From NCBI GenBank assembly GCA_025355645.1, contig JANXZG010000072.1, forward strand, positions 79,427 through 143,426: 64,000 bases of DNA, given 5' to 3'. Shown here piece after piece: positions 42,894 to 52,152 of the stretch. Positions within the stretch are counted from its first letter, which is position 1. Each line of letters opens with the position of its first letter. The DNA comes from Gammaproteobacteria bacterium (GTDB lineage: Bacteria; Pseudomonadota; Gammaproteobacteria; Steroidobacterales; Steroidobacteraceae). Under the pieces are notes generated by a model. It was given only the letters and a program-made list of their open reading frames with translations. It was not told the origin of the DNA and ran no database searches. The position numbers and the translations under genes are program-made.

Positions 42894-44206
42894 TGCGAAG
42901 CTACCGCGCCGCGCCGTCGCTCGCGGTATCCGGCGCGATCGCCGTCCCCGGCGATAAGTCGGTCTCGCACCGCTCGCTGCTGGTCGCGGCGATCGCCACT
43001 GGCACGAGCGAAGTCAGCGGATTCCTGCCAAGCGAGGACTGCCTCGCGAGCCTCGCGGCGATGCGCGCGCTCGGTGTGCACATCGAGCAGGCCAGCGCTA
43101 CGCAACTGCGGGTGCGCGGCGTAGGCCTGCGCGGCTTGAAAGCTGCAACCCATGCCCTCGACATGGGCAACGCCGGCACTGCCATGCGCCTGTTCGCAGG
43201 GCTGCTCTCGGCGCAGACTTTCGATTCCCGGCTGATCGGGGACGCCTCCCTGATGCGCCGCCCAATGGAGCGCGTGGCGCGCCCGTTGCGGGAAATGGGC
43301 GCAGATCTACGCACCCAAGGCGGCTGCCCGCCCATCGATATTCATGGGGGCGCGATACTGCATGGTATCGAGTACCTGCTGCCGATCGCGAGCGCACAGG
43401 TCAAATCGGCGCTGTTGCTGGCCGGGCTCTATGCCGAAGGGCCGACCACCGTCAACTCCCCGGCGCCATCGCGCGACCACAGCGAGCGCATGCTCAGGTT
43501 CTTTGGCGCCGACCTGACGGTCGAGCGCCTCAGCGTGCGCCTGACTCCGCCCCGGGAGCTTCACGGGCAGCGCGTGGAGGTGCCCGGCGATTTCTCCTCA
43601 GCCGCCTTTTTCATTGTCGCGGGGCTGCTAGCGGCAGTCCCTGCAGGGCTTGTGATCCGCAATGTCGGCATGAATCCGACCCGCACCGGGTTGCTTGATA
43701 TCCTGAGGCGCATGGGTGGTCAAATCGAGGTCATGAATTTGCGCGATGGCGCGGCTGAACCGGTCGCGGACCTCATGGTGCGCCGCTCGCATCTGCGCGG
43801 GATCGAAGTGCCACGCGATCTGGTCGCCCTCTCGATTGATGAGTTTCCGGTGTTATTCGTCGCCGCGGCCTGCGCCGAGGGCGAGACATTGGTCAGCGGG
43901 GCGGAGGAGTTGCGGGTCAAGGAATCCGATCGGATCGCGGTCATGAGCGCTGGGCTGCGCGCGCTTGGGGTAGGGCACGAAAGCTATCCGGATGGACTGC
44001 GCATCGAGGGGCGTGCAGCGGGCGCGGCCTTTAGTGCCGGCGAGGTCGAGAGTGGCGGGGACCATCGCGTTGCCATGTCTTTTTCGATTGCGAGCCTGAG
44101 GGCCTCCGGGCCAATCATCATCCGGGATGTGGCAAATGTGGCCACCTCCTTTCCGGGTTATGTTCTATTGGCGCGTGCTGCTGGCCTTGACCTCAATGAA
44201 ACCTGA
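42893..44206 (+). CDS. aroA: 3-phosphoshikimate 1-carboxyvinyltransferase (EPSP synthase)
   Basis: 437 residues. PGDKSVSHRSLL near the N-terminus, MGNAGTAMRLFAGLL (glyphosate-binding loop, here NAGTAMR) and LRVKESDRI are all present. Sixth step of the shikimate pathway. In Pseudomonas this gene is fused to tyrA and preceded by hisC; here it stands alone. It ends inside the start of cmk. Confidence 0.97.
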   Translation: MRSYRAAPSLAVSGAIAVPGDKSVSHRSLLVAAIATGTSEVSGFLPSEDCLASLAAMRALGVHIEQASATQLRVRGVGLRGLKAATHALDMGNAGTAMRLFAGLLSAQTFDSRLIGDASLMRRPMERVARPLREMGADLRTQGGCPPIDIHGGAILHGIEYLLPIASAQVKSALLLAGLYAEGPTTVNSPAPSRDHSERMLRFFGADLTVERLSVRLTPPRELHGQRVEVPGDFSSAAFFIVAGLLAAVPAGLVIRNVGMNPTRTGLLDILRRMGGQIEVMNLRDGAAEPVADLMVRRSHLRGIEVPRDLVALSIDEFPVLFVAAACAEGETLVSGAEELRVKESDRIAVMSAGLRALGVGHESYPDGLRIEGRAAGAAFSAGEVESGGDHRVAMSFSIASLRASGPIIIRDVANVATSFPGYVLLARAAGLDLNET

Positions 44207-44876
44207 ACGGATTGTCGCGATCGACGGCCCGTCTGGTTCCGGCAAGGGAACCGTCAGCCGTGGGGTCGCCAGGGCCCTTGGCTGGGCGCTGCTCGATAGC
44301 GGCGCACTCTATCGCCTGGTGGCGCTGGCCGCCCGGCAGGCGGGTGTCAGCCTGGACGACGAGGCGCGCCTCGCATCCATAGCGAGCGACTTCGATGTGC
44401 GCTTCGATTTGGCCGAAGACGGCGAGGAGGCGATCTGGCTCTCCGGCCGGGACGTGACCCGCCAGATACGCACGGAGTCGGCGGGTGGCGATGCCTCGCA
44501 GGTCGCGCAGCTCAAGCAGGTGCGGGCAGCCCTGCTACAGCGGCAGCGGCGCTTCGCTGAGGGGCCCGGGCTCGTGGCCGACGGGCGGGACATGGGAAGC
44601 ATCGTATTTCCCGCCGCCCCGGTCAAAATCTACCTTACCGCAAGCCCGGAGGAGCGTGCCGCGAGGCGCCATAAGCAGTTGAAAGAAAAGGGGGTTACTG
44701 CTAACCTTGCCGCCCTTTCGCTTGAGATCGCGGAGCGGGATCGACGCGATATGAATCGCGCGGTCGCACCCCTGGTTGCGGCCCCCGACGCGGTATCGAT
44801 CGATACGACCGGAATGCCCATTGAGGCGGTCGTTGAGCGGATCTTGGCGATCGTACGTGAGCGATTATTGATTTAA
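44196..44876 (+). CDS. cmk: Cytidylate kinase
   Basis: 226 residues. P-loop [22 protein letters not shown], the CMP-binding DVTRQIRTE and [12 protein letters not shown] motifs. Phosphorylates CMP and dCMP. ATG 44196 overlaps the aroA end by 11 bases; rpsA follows. Confidence 0.96.
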   Translation: MKPERIVAIDGPSGSGKGTVSRGVARALGWALLDSGALYRLVALAARQAGVSLDDEARLASIASDFDVRFDLAEDGEEAIWLSGRDVTRQIRTESAGGDASQVAQLKQVRAALLQRQRRFAEGPGLVADGRDMGSIVFPAAPVKIYLTASPEERAARRHKQLKEKGVTANLAALSLEIAERDRRDMNRAVAPLVAAPDAVSIDTTGMPIEAVVERILAIVRERLLI

Positions 44877-44964
44877 GTTGCGGCTTTCAGGGATCGACGG
44901 CCGTTTTATTGAACTACCCCTGTGGCATACGGGACAGATGCCAGGGCTTACGACTAGAGACAAC

Positions 44965-46635
44965 ATGACTGAAAGTTTTGCGGAACTGTTTGAACAGAGC
45001 ATCGCCAGCCAGCGCATTCGCCCCGGCACCATCCTCAACGGATTAATCGTCGAAGTCGGCCAGGATTACGTCATCGTCAATGTCGGACTGAAGTCCGAAG
45101 CGGTGATACCGGCCGATCAATTTAAGAATGAGAAGGGCGAGATGGAAGTTACCGTCGGCGAGACGGTGGAAGTGGCGCTCGACAGTGTCGAGGATGGCTC
45201 GGGCGAGACCCGCCTGTCCCGCGAGAAAGCAAAGCGCGCCCGCACCTGGACGCGCCTCGAAGAGAAGTTCGAGAAGCAGGAAATCGTGATTGGCATCATC
45301 ACTGGCCGCGTCAAGGGTGGATTTACCGTCGAGCTCGACAATGTGCGCGCCTTCCTGCCTGGTTCGCTGGTTGATGTGCGCCCCGTGCGCGATCCCTCCT
45401 ACCTGGAAAACAAGCCGCTCGAATTCAAGGTCATCAAGCTTGACCAGAAGCGCAACAACGTCGTGGTCTCGCGTCGCGCGGTCGTAGAACAGGAATACAG
45501 CGCCGAGCGCTCCGCATTGCTCGACAATCTGCAGGAAGGTGCCGCGGTCAAGGGCGTGGTCAAGAACCTCACGGACTACGGCGCATTTGTTGACCTCGGT
45601 GGCATCGATGGCTTGCTGCACATCACCGACATGGCCTGGAAGCGCGTCAAGCATCCGTCCGAAGTCGTGAAGGTGGGCGAGGAAATAGACGTGCGCATCC
45701 TGAAGTTCGACCGCGAACGCCAGCGCGTCTCCTTGGGGCTCAAGCAGCTAGGCGCCGACCCGTGGCAGAACATCGCGCGACGCTACCCAGCCAACACGCG
45801 CCTGTTCGGCAAGGTCACAAACATCGCCGACTACGGCTGCTTCGTTGAGATCGAGGAGGGCGTCGAGGGCCTGGTACACGTCAGCGAGATGGACTGGACC
45901 AACAAGAACGTCAATCCCGCGAAGGTCGTGCACGTGGGGCAGGAAGTCGAAGTCATGGTGCTGGACATTGACGAGGAACGTCGCCGCATCAGCCTTGGCG
46001 TGAAGCAGTGCAAGACCAATCCGTGGAAGGAATTTGCGGAGAACTACAATCGCGGCGACAAAGTCAGCGGCCAGATCAAGTCGATCACGGATTTCGGTAT
46101 TTTCATCGGCCTTGCCGGCGGCATCGACGGCCTGGTGCACCTGTCCGACATCTCCTGGGACATGCCGGGCGAGGAAGCTGTGCGCAGCTACCAGAAGGGC
46201 CAGCAGGTCGATGCGATGGTCCTGTCGATCGATCCGGAGCGCGAGCGCATCAGCCTCGGCGTCAAGCAGCTCGCCAAAGATCCTTTCTCTGCGTATATCG
46301 CCGAGCACCCGAAGGGCAGCGTCGTGCGCGGCACCGTTCGGGAAGTGGATGCAAAGGGCGCGATCATCGATCTCGGCAACGGCGTCGATGGCCAGTTGCG
46401 CGCCTCTGAACTGTCGCGCGACCGCGTCGAGGATGCGCGGACGCTGCTGAAGGTTGGCGAGGAAATCGAGGCAAGGTTCACTGGTGTCGATCGCAAGGGC
46501 CGCAGCATCGCGCTGTCGATCAAGGCGAAGGACATGCACGAGGAGCAGGAGGCGATGCAGAACTATCGCACCGATACGCCGACCGGGACGAGCCTGGGGG
46601 ATTTACTCAAGGAACAAATTTCGGGTCAGGATTGA
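44965..46635 (+). CDS. rpsA: 30S ribosomal protein S1
   Basis: 556 residues, one fewer than E. coli. Six S1 repeats are visible, each ending in a variant of RISLGVKQ: the last two act in mRNA unwinding. ATG 44965 gives the standard [12 protein letters not shown] opening. The 88-base spacer after cmk has no clear promoter. Confidence 0.97.
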   Translation: MTESFAELFEQSIASQRIRPGTILNGLIVEVGQDYVIVNVGLKSEAVIPADQFKNEKGEMEVTVGETVEVALDSVEDGSGETRLSREKAKRARTWTRLEEKFEKQEIVIGIITGRVKGGFTVELDNVRAFLPGSLVDVRPVRDPSYLENKPLEFKVIKLDQKRNNVVVSRRAVVEQEYSAERSALLDNLQEGAAVKGVVKNLTDYGAFVDLGGIDGLLHITDMAWKRVKHPSEVVKVGEEIDVRILKFDRERQRVSLGLKQLGADPWQNIARRYPANTRLFGKVTNIADYGCFVEIEEGVEGLVHVSEMDWTNKNVNPAKVVHVGQEVEVMVLDIDEERRRISLGVKQCKTNPWKEFAENYNRGDKVSGQIKSITDFGIFIGLAGGIDGLVHLSDISWDMPGEEAVRSYQKGQQVDAMVLSIDPERERISLGVKQLAKDPFSAYIAEHPKGSVVRGTVREVDAKGAIIDLGNGVDGQLRASELSRDRVEDARTLLKVGEEIEARFTGVDRKGRSIALSIKAKDMHEEQEAMQNYRTDTPTGTSLGDLLKEQISGQD

Positions 46636-46650
46636 CAGTACGTGACGCCG

Positions 46651-46676
46651 CCCGCGCCCGCTTCGGCGGTCGCGGG
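46651..46676 (+). other. UUCG-capped hairpin between rpsA and ihfB
   Basis: CCCGCG (46651-46656) / CGCGGG (46671-46676) outside, CCGC (46658-46661) / GCGG (46666-46669) inside, with a TTCG loop and one mismatch. No T-tract follows; it could be an mRNA stability element or weak terminator. Confidence 0.4.
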
Positions 46677-46717
46677 TATATCGGGTAACCATGGTCAGCG
46701 ATGCCGACGGATCGATA

Positions 46718-47020
46718 ATGACGAAATCTGAACTTATTGAGCTGATTTCCGCGAAGCAAAAACACCTGCCCTCGAAGGATGTCGAGCTTGCCGTCAAGCA
46801 GCTGCTCGAGATCATGAGCGACGCGCTGGCGACGGGCGAACGTATCGAGATTCGCGGCTTCGGTAGTTTTTCGCTGCACTTCCGTCCGCCGCGCCAGGGC
46901 CGCAATCCTAAGACCGGCGAGGCGGTTGCGTTGGCGGGCAAGCATGTGCCGCATTTCAAGCCTGGCAAGGACCTGCGCGATCGCGTCAACGACGGAGCGG
47001 GACAGCCGATTCGCGATTGA
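46718..47020 (+). CDS. ihfB: Integration host factor subunit beta
   Basis: 100 residues: [14 protein letters not shown] start, [18 protein letters not shown] arm region with the DNA-intercalating proline context GRNPKTGE. Forms the IHF heterodimer that bends DNA. ATG 46718 chosen over an upstream in-frame ATG at 46691 because it matches the family start. Confidence 0.96.
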   Translation: MTKSELIELISAKQKHLPSKDVELAVKQLLEIMSDALATGERIEIRGFGSFSLHFRPPRQGRNPKTGEAVALAGKHVPHFKPGKDLRDRVNDGAGQPIRD

Positions 47021-47033
47021 GCCTGAGGCCCGC

Positions 47034-47918
47034 ATGACCCAGCAACCCGTCAAGACCGTCGTATTTCCCGTCGCCGGCCGCGGCACGCGCTTCCTTCCCG
47101 CCACCAAGGCGAGTCCGAAGGAAATGCTGCCCGTGGTCGACAAGCCGCTGATCCAGTACGCCGTCGAAGAGGCGCTCGCCGCAGGCGCGGATACGATGGT
47201 GTTCATCACCGGCAGTTCCAAGCGGGCCATTGAGGATCACTTTGATACCAACTCGGAACTCGAGGCGGTGCTGCAGGCGCAGAACAAGCAGGATTTGCTG
47301 GATTCGGTGCGCGGCATCCTGCCGAGCTGGGCCTCCTGCGTTTACATCCGCCAGCCCGCGCCCCTGGGCCTGGGTCACGCGGTGTTATGCGCGCGCCCGG
47401 TGGTTGGCAGCGCGCCTTTCATGGTGCACCTGGCCGATGACCTGATCGATTCCCCGGTCGCCTGCTTGAAGCAGATGGCCGATGTCTATGCGACCTATGG
47501 CCGTAGCGTGCTGGGCGTCGAGCATGTGCCCGCGCAGGATACTGACCGCTACGGCATCGTCTCGGTCGAGGCGGGGGTCGCCCCGCGCATCTCGAAGATG
47601 TCGCATATAGTCGAGAAGCCCAAGCCGGACAAGGCGCCCTCGACGCTTGCGGTGGTCGGCCGCTATCTGCTCAGTGCATCGATCTTCGATGACCTGGCGA
47701 AAATCGGCAAAGGCGCGGGGGGCGAGATCCAGCTGACTGACGGGATTGCGCGCCTGATGCAACGCGAGGCCGTGTACGCCTATGAATTTGTCGGCAAGCG
47801 CTACGACTGCGGCACCAAGCTCGGCTATCTGCAGGCGACTGTGGAGTTCGGCCTGAAGCACCCGCAGTTGGGTGCGGCCTTTAATAGCTACTTAAAGGCC
47901 TTTTCCGCCAACCTGTAG
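47034..47918 (+). CDS. galU: UTP-glucose-1-phosphate uridylyltransferase
   Basis: 294 residues. Nucleotidyl transferase start [36 protein letters not shown] and [15 protein letters not shown]. Makes UDP-glucose for envelope polysaccharides. Thirteen bases after ihfB; convergent with the helicase gene, four bases apart. Confidence 0.96.
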   Translation: MTQQPVKTVVFPVAGRGTRFLPATKASPKEMLPVVDKPLIQYAVEEALAAGADTMVFITGSSKRAIEDHFDTNSELEAVLQAQNKQDLLDSVRGILPSWASCVYIRQPAPLGLGHAVLCARPVVGSAPFMVHLADDLIDSPVACLKQMADVYATYGRSVLGVEHVPAQDTDRYGIVSVEAGVAPRISKMSHIVEKPKPDKAPSTLAVVGRYLLSASIFDDLAKIGKGAGGEIQLTDGIARLMQREAVYAYEFVGKRYDCGTKLGYLQATVEFGLKHPQLGAAFNSYLKAFSANL

Positions 47919-47922
47919 CCCG

Positions 47923-49200
47923 CTAGTTAAAGCGGCCCCGCTGCGGTTGTCCGCGACCGCGTGCTGCCATGTGGCCGCCGCGCCTGATATCTCGACGCTC
48001 GCCGCCGCGATTGCCATGCCCATGGCGGGCCGGGCGATTCGCATCGGCCGCCACCGGCGCAGACTCCACAATACGAAACTCCGGGGTCGGCAGCGTCGGG
48101 ATGCTGCGCCTCAGTACCCGTTCGATGTCGCGAAGCAAGGAGCCTTCGTCGGCCGAGACCAGCGAGATCGCTTCACCGCCGAGGCCCGCGCGACCCGTGC
48201 GGCCAATGCGATGCACGTAGTCCTCGGGCACGTTCGGCAGTTCATAGTTCACGACGTGCGGCAGCTCCTTGATGTCAAGTCCACGGGCTGCGACCTCGGT
48301 CGCGACGAGCGCGGTGATCTGCCCGTTCTTGAACATATCGAGCGCCTTCACGCGCGCCGCCTGGCTCTTGTTGCCGTGGATTGCGGAGGCCGTGATCCCC
48401 GCGCCCTCGAGCTGCTGGGTCAGGCGGTTCGCGCCGTGCTTGGTGCGCGTGAAAATCAACACCTGGCGCCACTGGCCCGTCAGGATCAGGTGCGCGAGCA
48501 GGTGCCGCTTATGCTCCTTCTGCACGCGATAGGCGCGCTGTTCGACCAGTTCAATCGGCGCATTGCGCGGCGCGATCTGGATTGACAGCGGATTTCGCAG
48601 CAGCCGCTCCGCCAGCGCGCGGATATCGTCCGAGTAGGTCGCCGAGAACAGCAGGTTCTGGCGTTGCTGCGGCAACAACTTGATGATGCGGCGAATGTCC
48701 GGGATGAAGCCCATGTCGAGCATGCGGTCGGCTTCATCGAGCACGAGGACCTGGATCTTCGACAAGTCGACGAAGCGCTGCTGCACAAGATCCAGCAGGC
48801 GTCCCGGGGTTGCCACCAGGATATCGCAGCCGTTGCGCAGTGCTGTGATCTGCGGATTGATGCTGACGCCGCCGAATACTTGATAGGTGCGCAGCTGCAG
48901 GTACTTGCCGTAGTCCCGCACGCTTTGTGCGACCTGGGCGGCGAGTTCACGCGTCGGGGCGAGGATCAGCGTGCGCGGTGCGCGCTGCGTGCCATGCACC
49001 GTGTCGGCATGCAGGCGCTGCAGAATCGGCAGGACGAAGCCCGCGGTCTTGCCCGTACCGGTCTGAGCGTTGGCCAGGATATCGCGGCCCGCGAGCACTG
49101 CCGGAATCGCCTGGATTTGAATGGGGGAGGGCGTGTCGTAAGCTTTATCGGCGACCGCACGCAGCAGTTCGGGCATGAGCCCGAGATCAGAAAATGACAT
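47923..49200 (-). CDS. rhlE: DEAD-box RNA helicase RhlE
   Basis: 425 residues. Q motif, AQTGTGKT (motif I), [21 protein letters not shown] in [15 protein letters not shown] (FSATYSD), and the second-domain TEVAARGLD and [11 protein letters not shown] basic Gly/Arg-rich C-terminal tail (about 385-425) is typical of RhlE. Helps ribosome assembly and mRNA decay. It has its own long 5' leader. Confidence 0.96.
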   Translation of the reverse strand: MSFSDLGLMPELLRAVADKAYDTPSPIQIQAIPAVLAGRDILANAQTGTGKTAGFVLPILQRLHADTVHGTQRAPRTLILAPTRELAAQVAQSVRDYGKYLQLRTYQVFGGVSINPQITALRNGCDILVATPGRLLDLVQQRFVDLSKIQVLVLDEADRMLDMGFIPDIRRIIKLLPQQRQNLLFSATYSDDIRALAERLLRNPLSIQIAPRNAPIELVEQRAYRVQKEHKRHLLAHLILTGQWRQVLIFTRTKHGANRLTQQLEGAGITASAIHGNKSQAARVKALDMFKNGQITALVATEVAARGLDIKELPHVVNYELPNVPEDYVHRIGRTGRAGLGGEAISLVSADEGSLLRDIERVLRRSIPTLPTPEFRIVESAPVAADANRPARHGHGNRGGERRDIRRGGHMAARGRGQPQRGRFN

Positions 49201-49360
49201 TAATATAGTATCCTTGGAAAAATAAACGGGACTCGCACGACGCGTGCTTTTAGGCAGCGTAGCGGTCAGAAGCGAGGAGGGAATCGAAACGAAGTCGTCT
49301 GGGACAGACTGCGAGCAGGGGGTGGCACTGACCGTGAACCAGACCTCATTAGCTGGATGC

Positions 49361-49389
49361 AGTGTACGAGTTAACGCACTGAACGTCCA
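49361..49389 (-). promoter_or_regulatory. Candidate rhlE promoter with about 150-base leader
   Basis: On the minus strand TGGACG (49389-49384), 17-base spacer, TACACT (49366-49361). Transcription would start near 49354, leaving about 150 untranslated bases. The rest of 49201-49407 holds no gene that I can support. Confidence 0.5.
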
Positions 49390-49407
49390 TAAAATTTTCT
49401 TAATCTG

Positions 49408-50748
49408 CTATTTTGCGCCCAGGGCGCCCTCGATCGCGATGATCAGTTTATCGCGGACCTCCTCAAGCTCCGTGTCGCTGGCATTGTAGGGCGGTGCCAG
49501 GATGATTGTATCGCCGAGCGCGCCGTCCACATTGCCGGACCCGGGATAGCAGATCAGGCCGCCGGCAAAGGCGCGCGCACCAATATCTAAGCTCAAGCCG
49601 CGCTCGCGGACAAACGGCTGCCGGGTCGCCCGGCTGCGCACGAATTCGATGCCGATGAAATAGCCGCGTCCGCGCACATCGCCGACTTCATCGAAGCGCG
49701 ACAACGCGCCCGTCAGTTCGTGCCGGAATGATGCGCCCTTGTTGCGCACGCGCTCGAGCAGCCCTTCACGCTTGATCAGCCGCTGTACCGCGAGACCGGC
49801 TGCGCAGGCCGCTGTATGCCCGGTGAAGGTATGACCTGTATAGAATACGCCGTCGGCCTCGAGTATCGGATTCGCAACCCTGCCCGTGCACAAGGTCGCG
49901 CCAAGCGGAATGTAGCCGCCCGCCAAACCCTTCGCGATCGCCATGATGTCCGGCTCGATCCCGTCGTGTTCAAGTGCGCGCCAGGTGCCGGTCCGGCCGG
50001 ACCCGCACATGACTTCATCGGCGATCATCAGTACATCATGCTTGCGGCAGACGGCCTGCATCGCCAGCGCATAGCCTGCCGGCGCAGGCACCACACCACC
50101 GGCGGCGCCCACCACAGGCTCGAACACGAATGCCGCAACTGTTTCGGGACCCGCCTGTTGAATGCAGCGTTCCAGTTCCGCGGCAAGATAAGGCACCAGG
50201 CCCTCAGCGCCGACATCCGGCGGCGGCCGGTACTCATTGGCGGCGGAGATGAAGCTTACCTCGAGCAGGCTTCCTTCAAAGGCGCGCCGGCGCTGCGCGA
50301 ATCCGGACAAAGACAGCACGCCAAGCGTATTACCGTGCCATGATCGCTCGCGCGCAATGAAGTGGCGCTTGCGCATGAGTCCAACTGCGCTGTAGTACTG
50401 CAGCGCAATTTTCAGGGCCGACTCCATTGCCTCCGAGCCGCTGCCGCTGTAGATGATTTGCTGGAAGTCGCCGCCGCACAGCTGCAGCAGCACGGCGCTC
50501 AGCTCCTCGAGCGCGGAACTTGTGTACAGGTACCGGTAGGCGCAGGCAACCCGCTCAAGCTGGCGCATGATCGCCTCATTAACCTCGGGATGCGCATGGC
50601 CCACCGAAAAAGCCGCAGGACCCCCGGAGCCATCGAGGTAGCGCTTGCCTGACTCATCGTAAAGGTACGAGCCCTTGCCGTAGGCGATGCGCGGCAGGCG
50701 CTCGATCCCAAATCCGCCCCCGCGCGGACGCCTGGCAGTCGTGCTCAT
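49408..50748 (-). CDS. Class III aminotransferase (aspartate aminotransferase family)
   Basis: 446 residues. Fold type I landmarks: GGPAAFSVGHAHPEV, GSEAMESALK, the PLP Asp in LMIADEVMCGSGRTG and the Schiff-base Lys in MAIAKGLAGGYIPLGA. Similar to omega-amino acid:pyruvate/pyridoxal-dependent transaminases; substrate not predictable. ATG 50748 overlaps the stop of the amidase gene, so the two make one unit. An upstream in-frame ATG at 50787 would sit inside the amidase. Confidence 0.88.
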   Translation of the reverse strand: MSTTARRPRGGGFGIERLPRIAYGKGSYLYDESGKRYLDGSGGPAAFSVGHAHPEVNEAIMRQLERVACAYRYLYTSSALEELSAVLLQLCGGDFQQIIYSGSGSEAMESALKIALQYYSAVGLMRKRHFIARERSWHGNTLGVLSLSGFAQRRRAFEGSLLEVSFISAANEYRPPPDVGAEGLVPYLAAELERCIQQAGPETVAAFVFEPVVGAAGGVVPAPAGYALAMQAVCRKHDVLMIADEVMCGSGRTGTWRALEHDGIEPDIMAIAKGLAGGYIPLGATLCTGRVANPILEADGVFYTGHTFTGHTAACAAGLAVQRLIKREGLLERVRNKGASFRHELTGALSRFDEVGDVRGRGYFIGIEFVRSRATRQPFVRERGLSLDIGARAFAGGLICYPGSGNVDGALGDTIILAPPYNASDTELEEVRDKLIIAIEGALGAK

Positions 50749-52055
50749 AGGCGCCCGGCGATGCGCAGCAGCGCCCGTTCCGAACAATCGCGCCCGACAA
50801 GTGTAATGCCGAACGGCAACCCATCCGCCCGAAAGCCGGCCGGAATCGCAACGCCAGCGAGCTGGAAAAAATTTATGAACACAGTGTAGTACCCCAGCGT
50901 GGCGGGCAGGTGTATCGGATCAGCCATAACTTTATCAACTGGATAAATGGTGCCGGCAGTCGGCGTCACGATCAAGTCCACCGCCTGCCATGCCGCCGCG
51001 CTGCGCCGCCTCAGAGCCATCAGTTCATGCTGGGCCCGAAATGCATCCGCGGCCGTAGGCAGCTTGCCTTGCAGGATGACCTGGCGCGTGATCGGGTGAA
51101 TATGCTGCGGGTGGGTTTCGACAAATTCCCCCAGTGCCGCATAACGCTCGGCCATATAGGCGCCGCCATACAGCAACTTCGCCGCCGCAGCGAATGGCGC
51201 GAAGTCGATTTCCACACGCGTGCCACCGGCCGCATCAAGCCGCTGCAGCGCCTGCGCGAACAGGCTCTCATAGTCGGAGTCGCCGTAGAATTCCAGCTGC
51301 TCCCGGCGCGGCACGCCATAGCGCAGCGCATTGATCGGGACATGATCGAGGGCGCGCGAATAGGCATCATCCGGGTCGAACGCCTCGGCTGTGTCTAGCA
51401 CGAGCGCAGCATCGCCGGCAGAGCGCGCAAAGATTGCAACACAATCGAGCGAGCGGTTGGCCGGAACGATGCCGCGCAGGCTGATGCGCCCGTTGCTAGG
51501 CTTCAGACCGACAATATTATTGAATGCGGCCGGCACCCGTCCGGATCCCGCGGTGTCGGTACCGAGCGCGAAGCTTGCGAGCCCGAGCGCAACAGCGACC
51601 GCGGAGCCCGAGCTGGATCCTCCGGCGATGTAGTCGCCATTCACGCTGTTTGTGCAAACCCCATGCGCCGAGCGCGTGCCGGCAAGGCCGGTGGCAAACT
51701 GATCGAGGTTGACCTTGCCGAGCGGGATGGCGCCGGCGTCGAGCAACCTTCGCACGACGAATGCCGAGCGCGTGGGCGTGTAGGCGTACGCGGCGCAACC
51801 GGCACTCGTCGGCACGCCGGCCAGATCGATATTATCCTTGATCACAAAAGGCACGCCGTATAGGGGCAGATCTTTGCCGCGAGATTCGTGCAGCGAGTCC
51901 GCGTAGGCGAGGATTTGCCGGCGAGAGAGGCGGGTGATCCAGACGTTGTGATGCAGGGTCCGTTCGGCGCGCTCCAGCAGCTGATCGACTACGTCGGTGA
52001 TCGTGCACTGACCAGTCCGGTAAGCCTGCAAAAGCGTCACAATCGGGTAAATCAT
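50745..52055 (-). CDS. Amidase, allophanate hydrolase N-domain-like
   Basis: 436 residues of the amidase signature family. The catalytic triad is Lys73 (VIKDN), cis-Ser147 (GGSSSGS) and Ser171 (TDTAGSGR). The stretch GVPFVIKDNIDLAGVPTSAG ... NLDQFATGLAGTRS ... RVPAAFNNIVGLKPS matches the amidase domain of allophanate hydrolase (AtzF/DUR1,2) very closely, with the same triad spacing as AtzF (74 and 24). The AtzF C-terminal domain is absent. It could split allophanate or another small amide; pairing with an aminotransferase is unusual. Confidence 0.85.
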   Translation of the reverse strand: MIYPIVTLLQAYRTGQCTITDVVDQLLERAERTLHHNVWITRLSRRQILAYADSLHESRGKDLPLYGVPFVIKDNIDLAGVPTSAGCAAYAYTPTRSAFVVRRLLDAGAIPLGKVNLDQFATGLAGTRSAHGVCTNSVNGDYIAGGSSSGSAVAVALGLASFALGTDTAGSGRVPAAFNNIVGLKPSNGRISLRGIVPANRSLDCVAIFARSAGDAALVLDTAEAFDPDDAYSRALDHVPINALRYGVPRREQLEFYGDSDYESLFAQALQRLDAAGGTRVEIDFAPFAAAAKLLYGGAYMAERYAALGEFVETHPQHIHPITRQVILQGKLPTAADAFRAQHELMALRRRSAAAWQAVDLIVTPTAGTIYPVDKVMADPIHLPATLGYYTVFINFFQLAGVAIPAGFRADGLPFGITLVGRDCSERALLRIAGRL

Positions 52056-52064
52056 TGGTCAAAT

Positions 52065-52085
52065 GTACTTATGTAAAATACGTAC
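52065..52085. promoter_or_regulatory. Imperfect dyad, possible operator
   Basis: GTACTTAT (52065-52072) and ATACGTAC (52078-52085) form an 8-base dyad with one mismatch around GTAAA. It lies just upstream of the amidase start on the minus strand and before the REC-EAL gene on the plus strand, in an AT-rich patch. Confidence 0.3.
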
Positions 52086-52152
52086 TGTTACCTGCGTCAC
52101 GCCTCTGCACTGCGATGCTTCGATACCCTTGCGGTGGGCCGACAATGCGCCA

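Noticed and set aside
49244..49489. Short plus-strand open frame in the rhlE leader
   Set aside because: Overlaps the end of the aminotransferase gene, no family, and the region is better read as a leader for rhlE.
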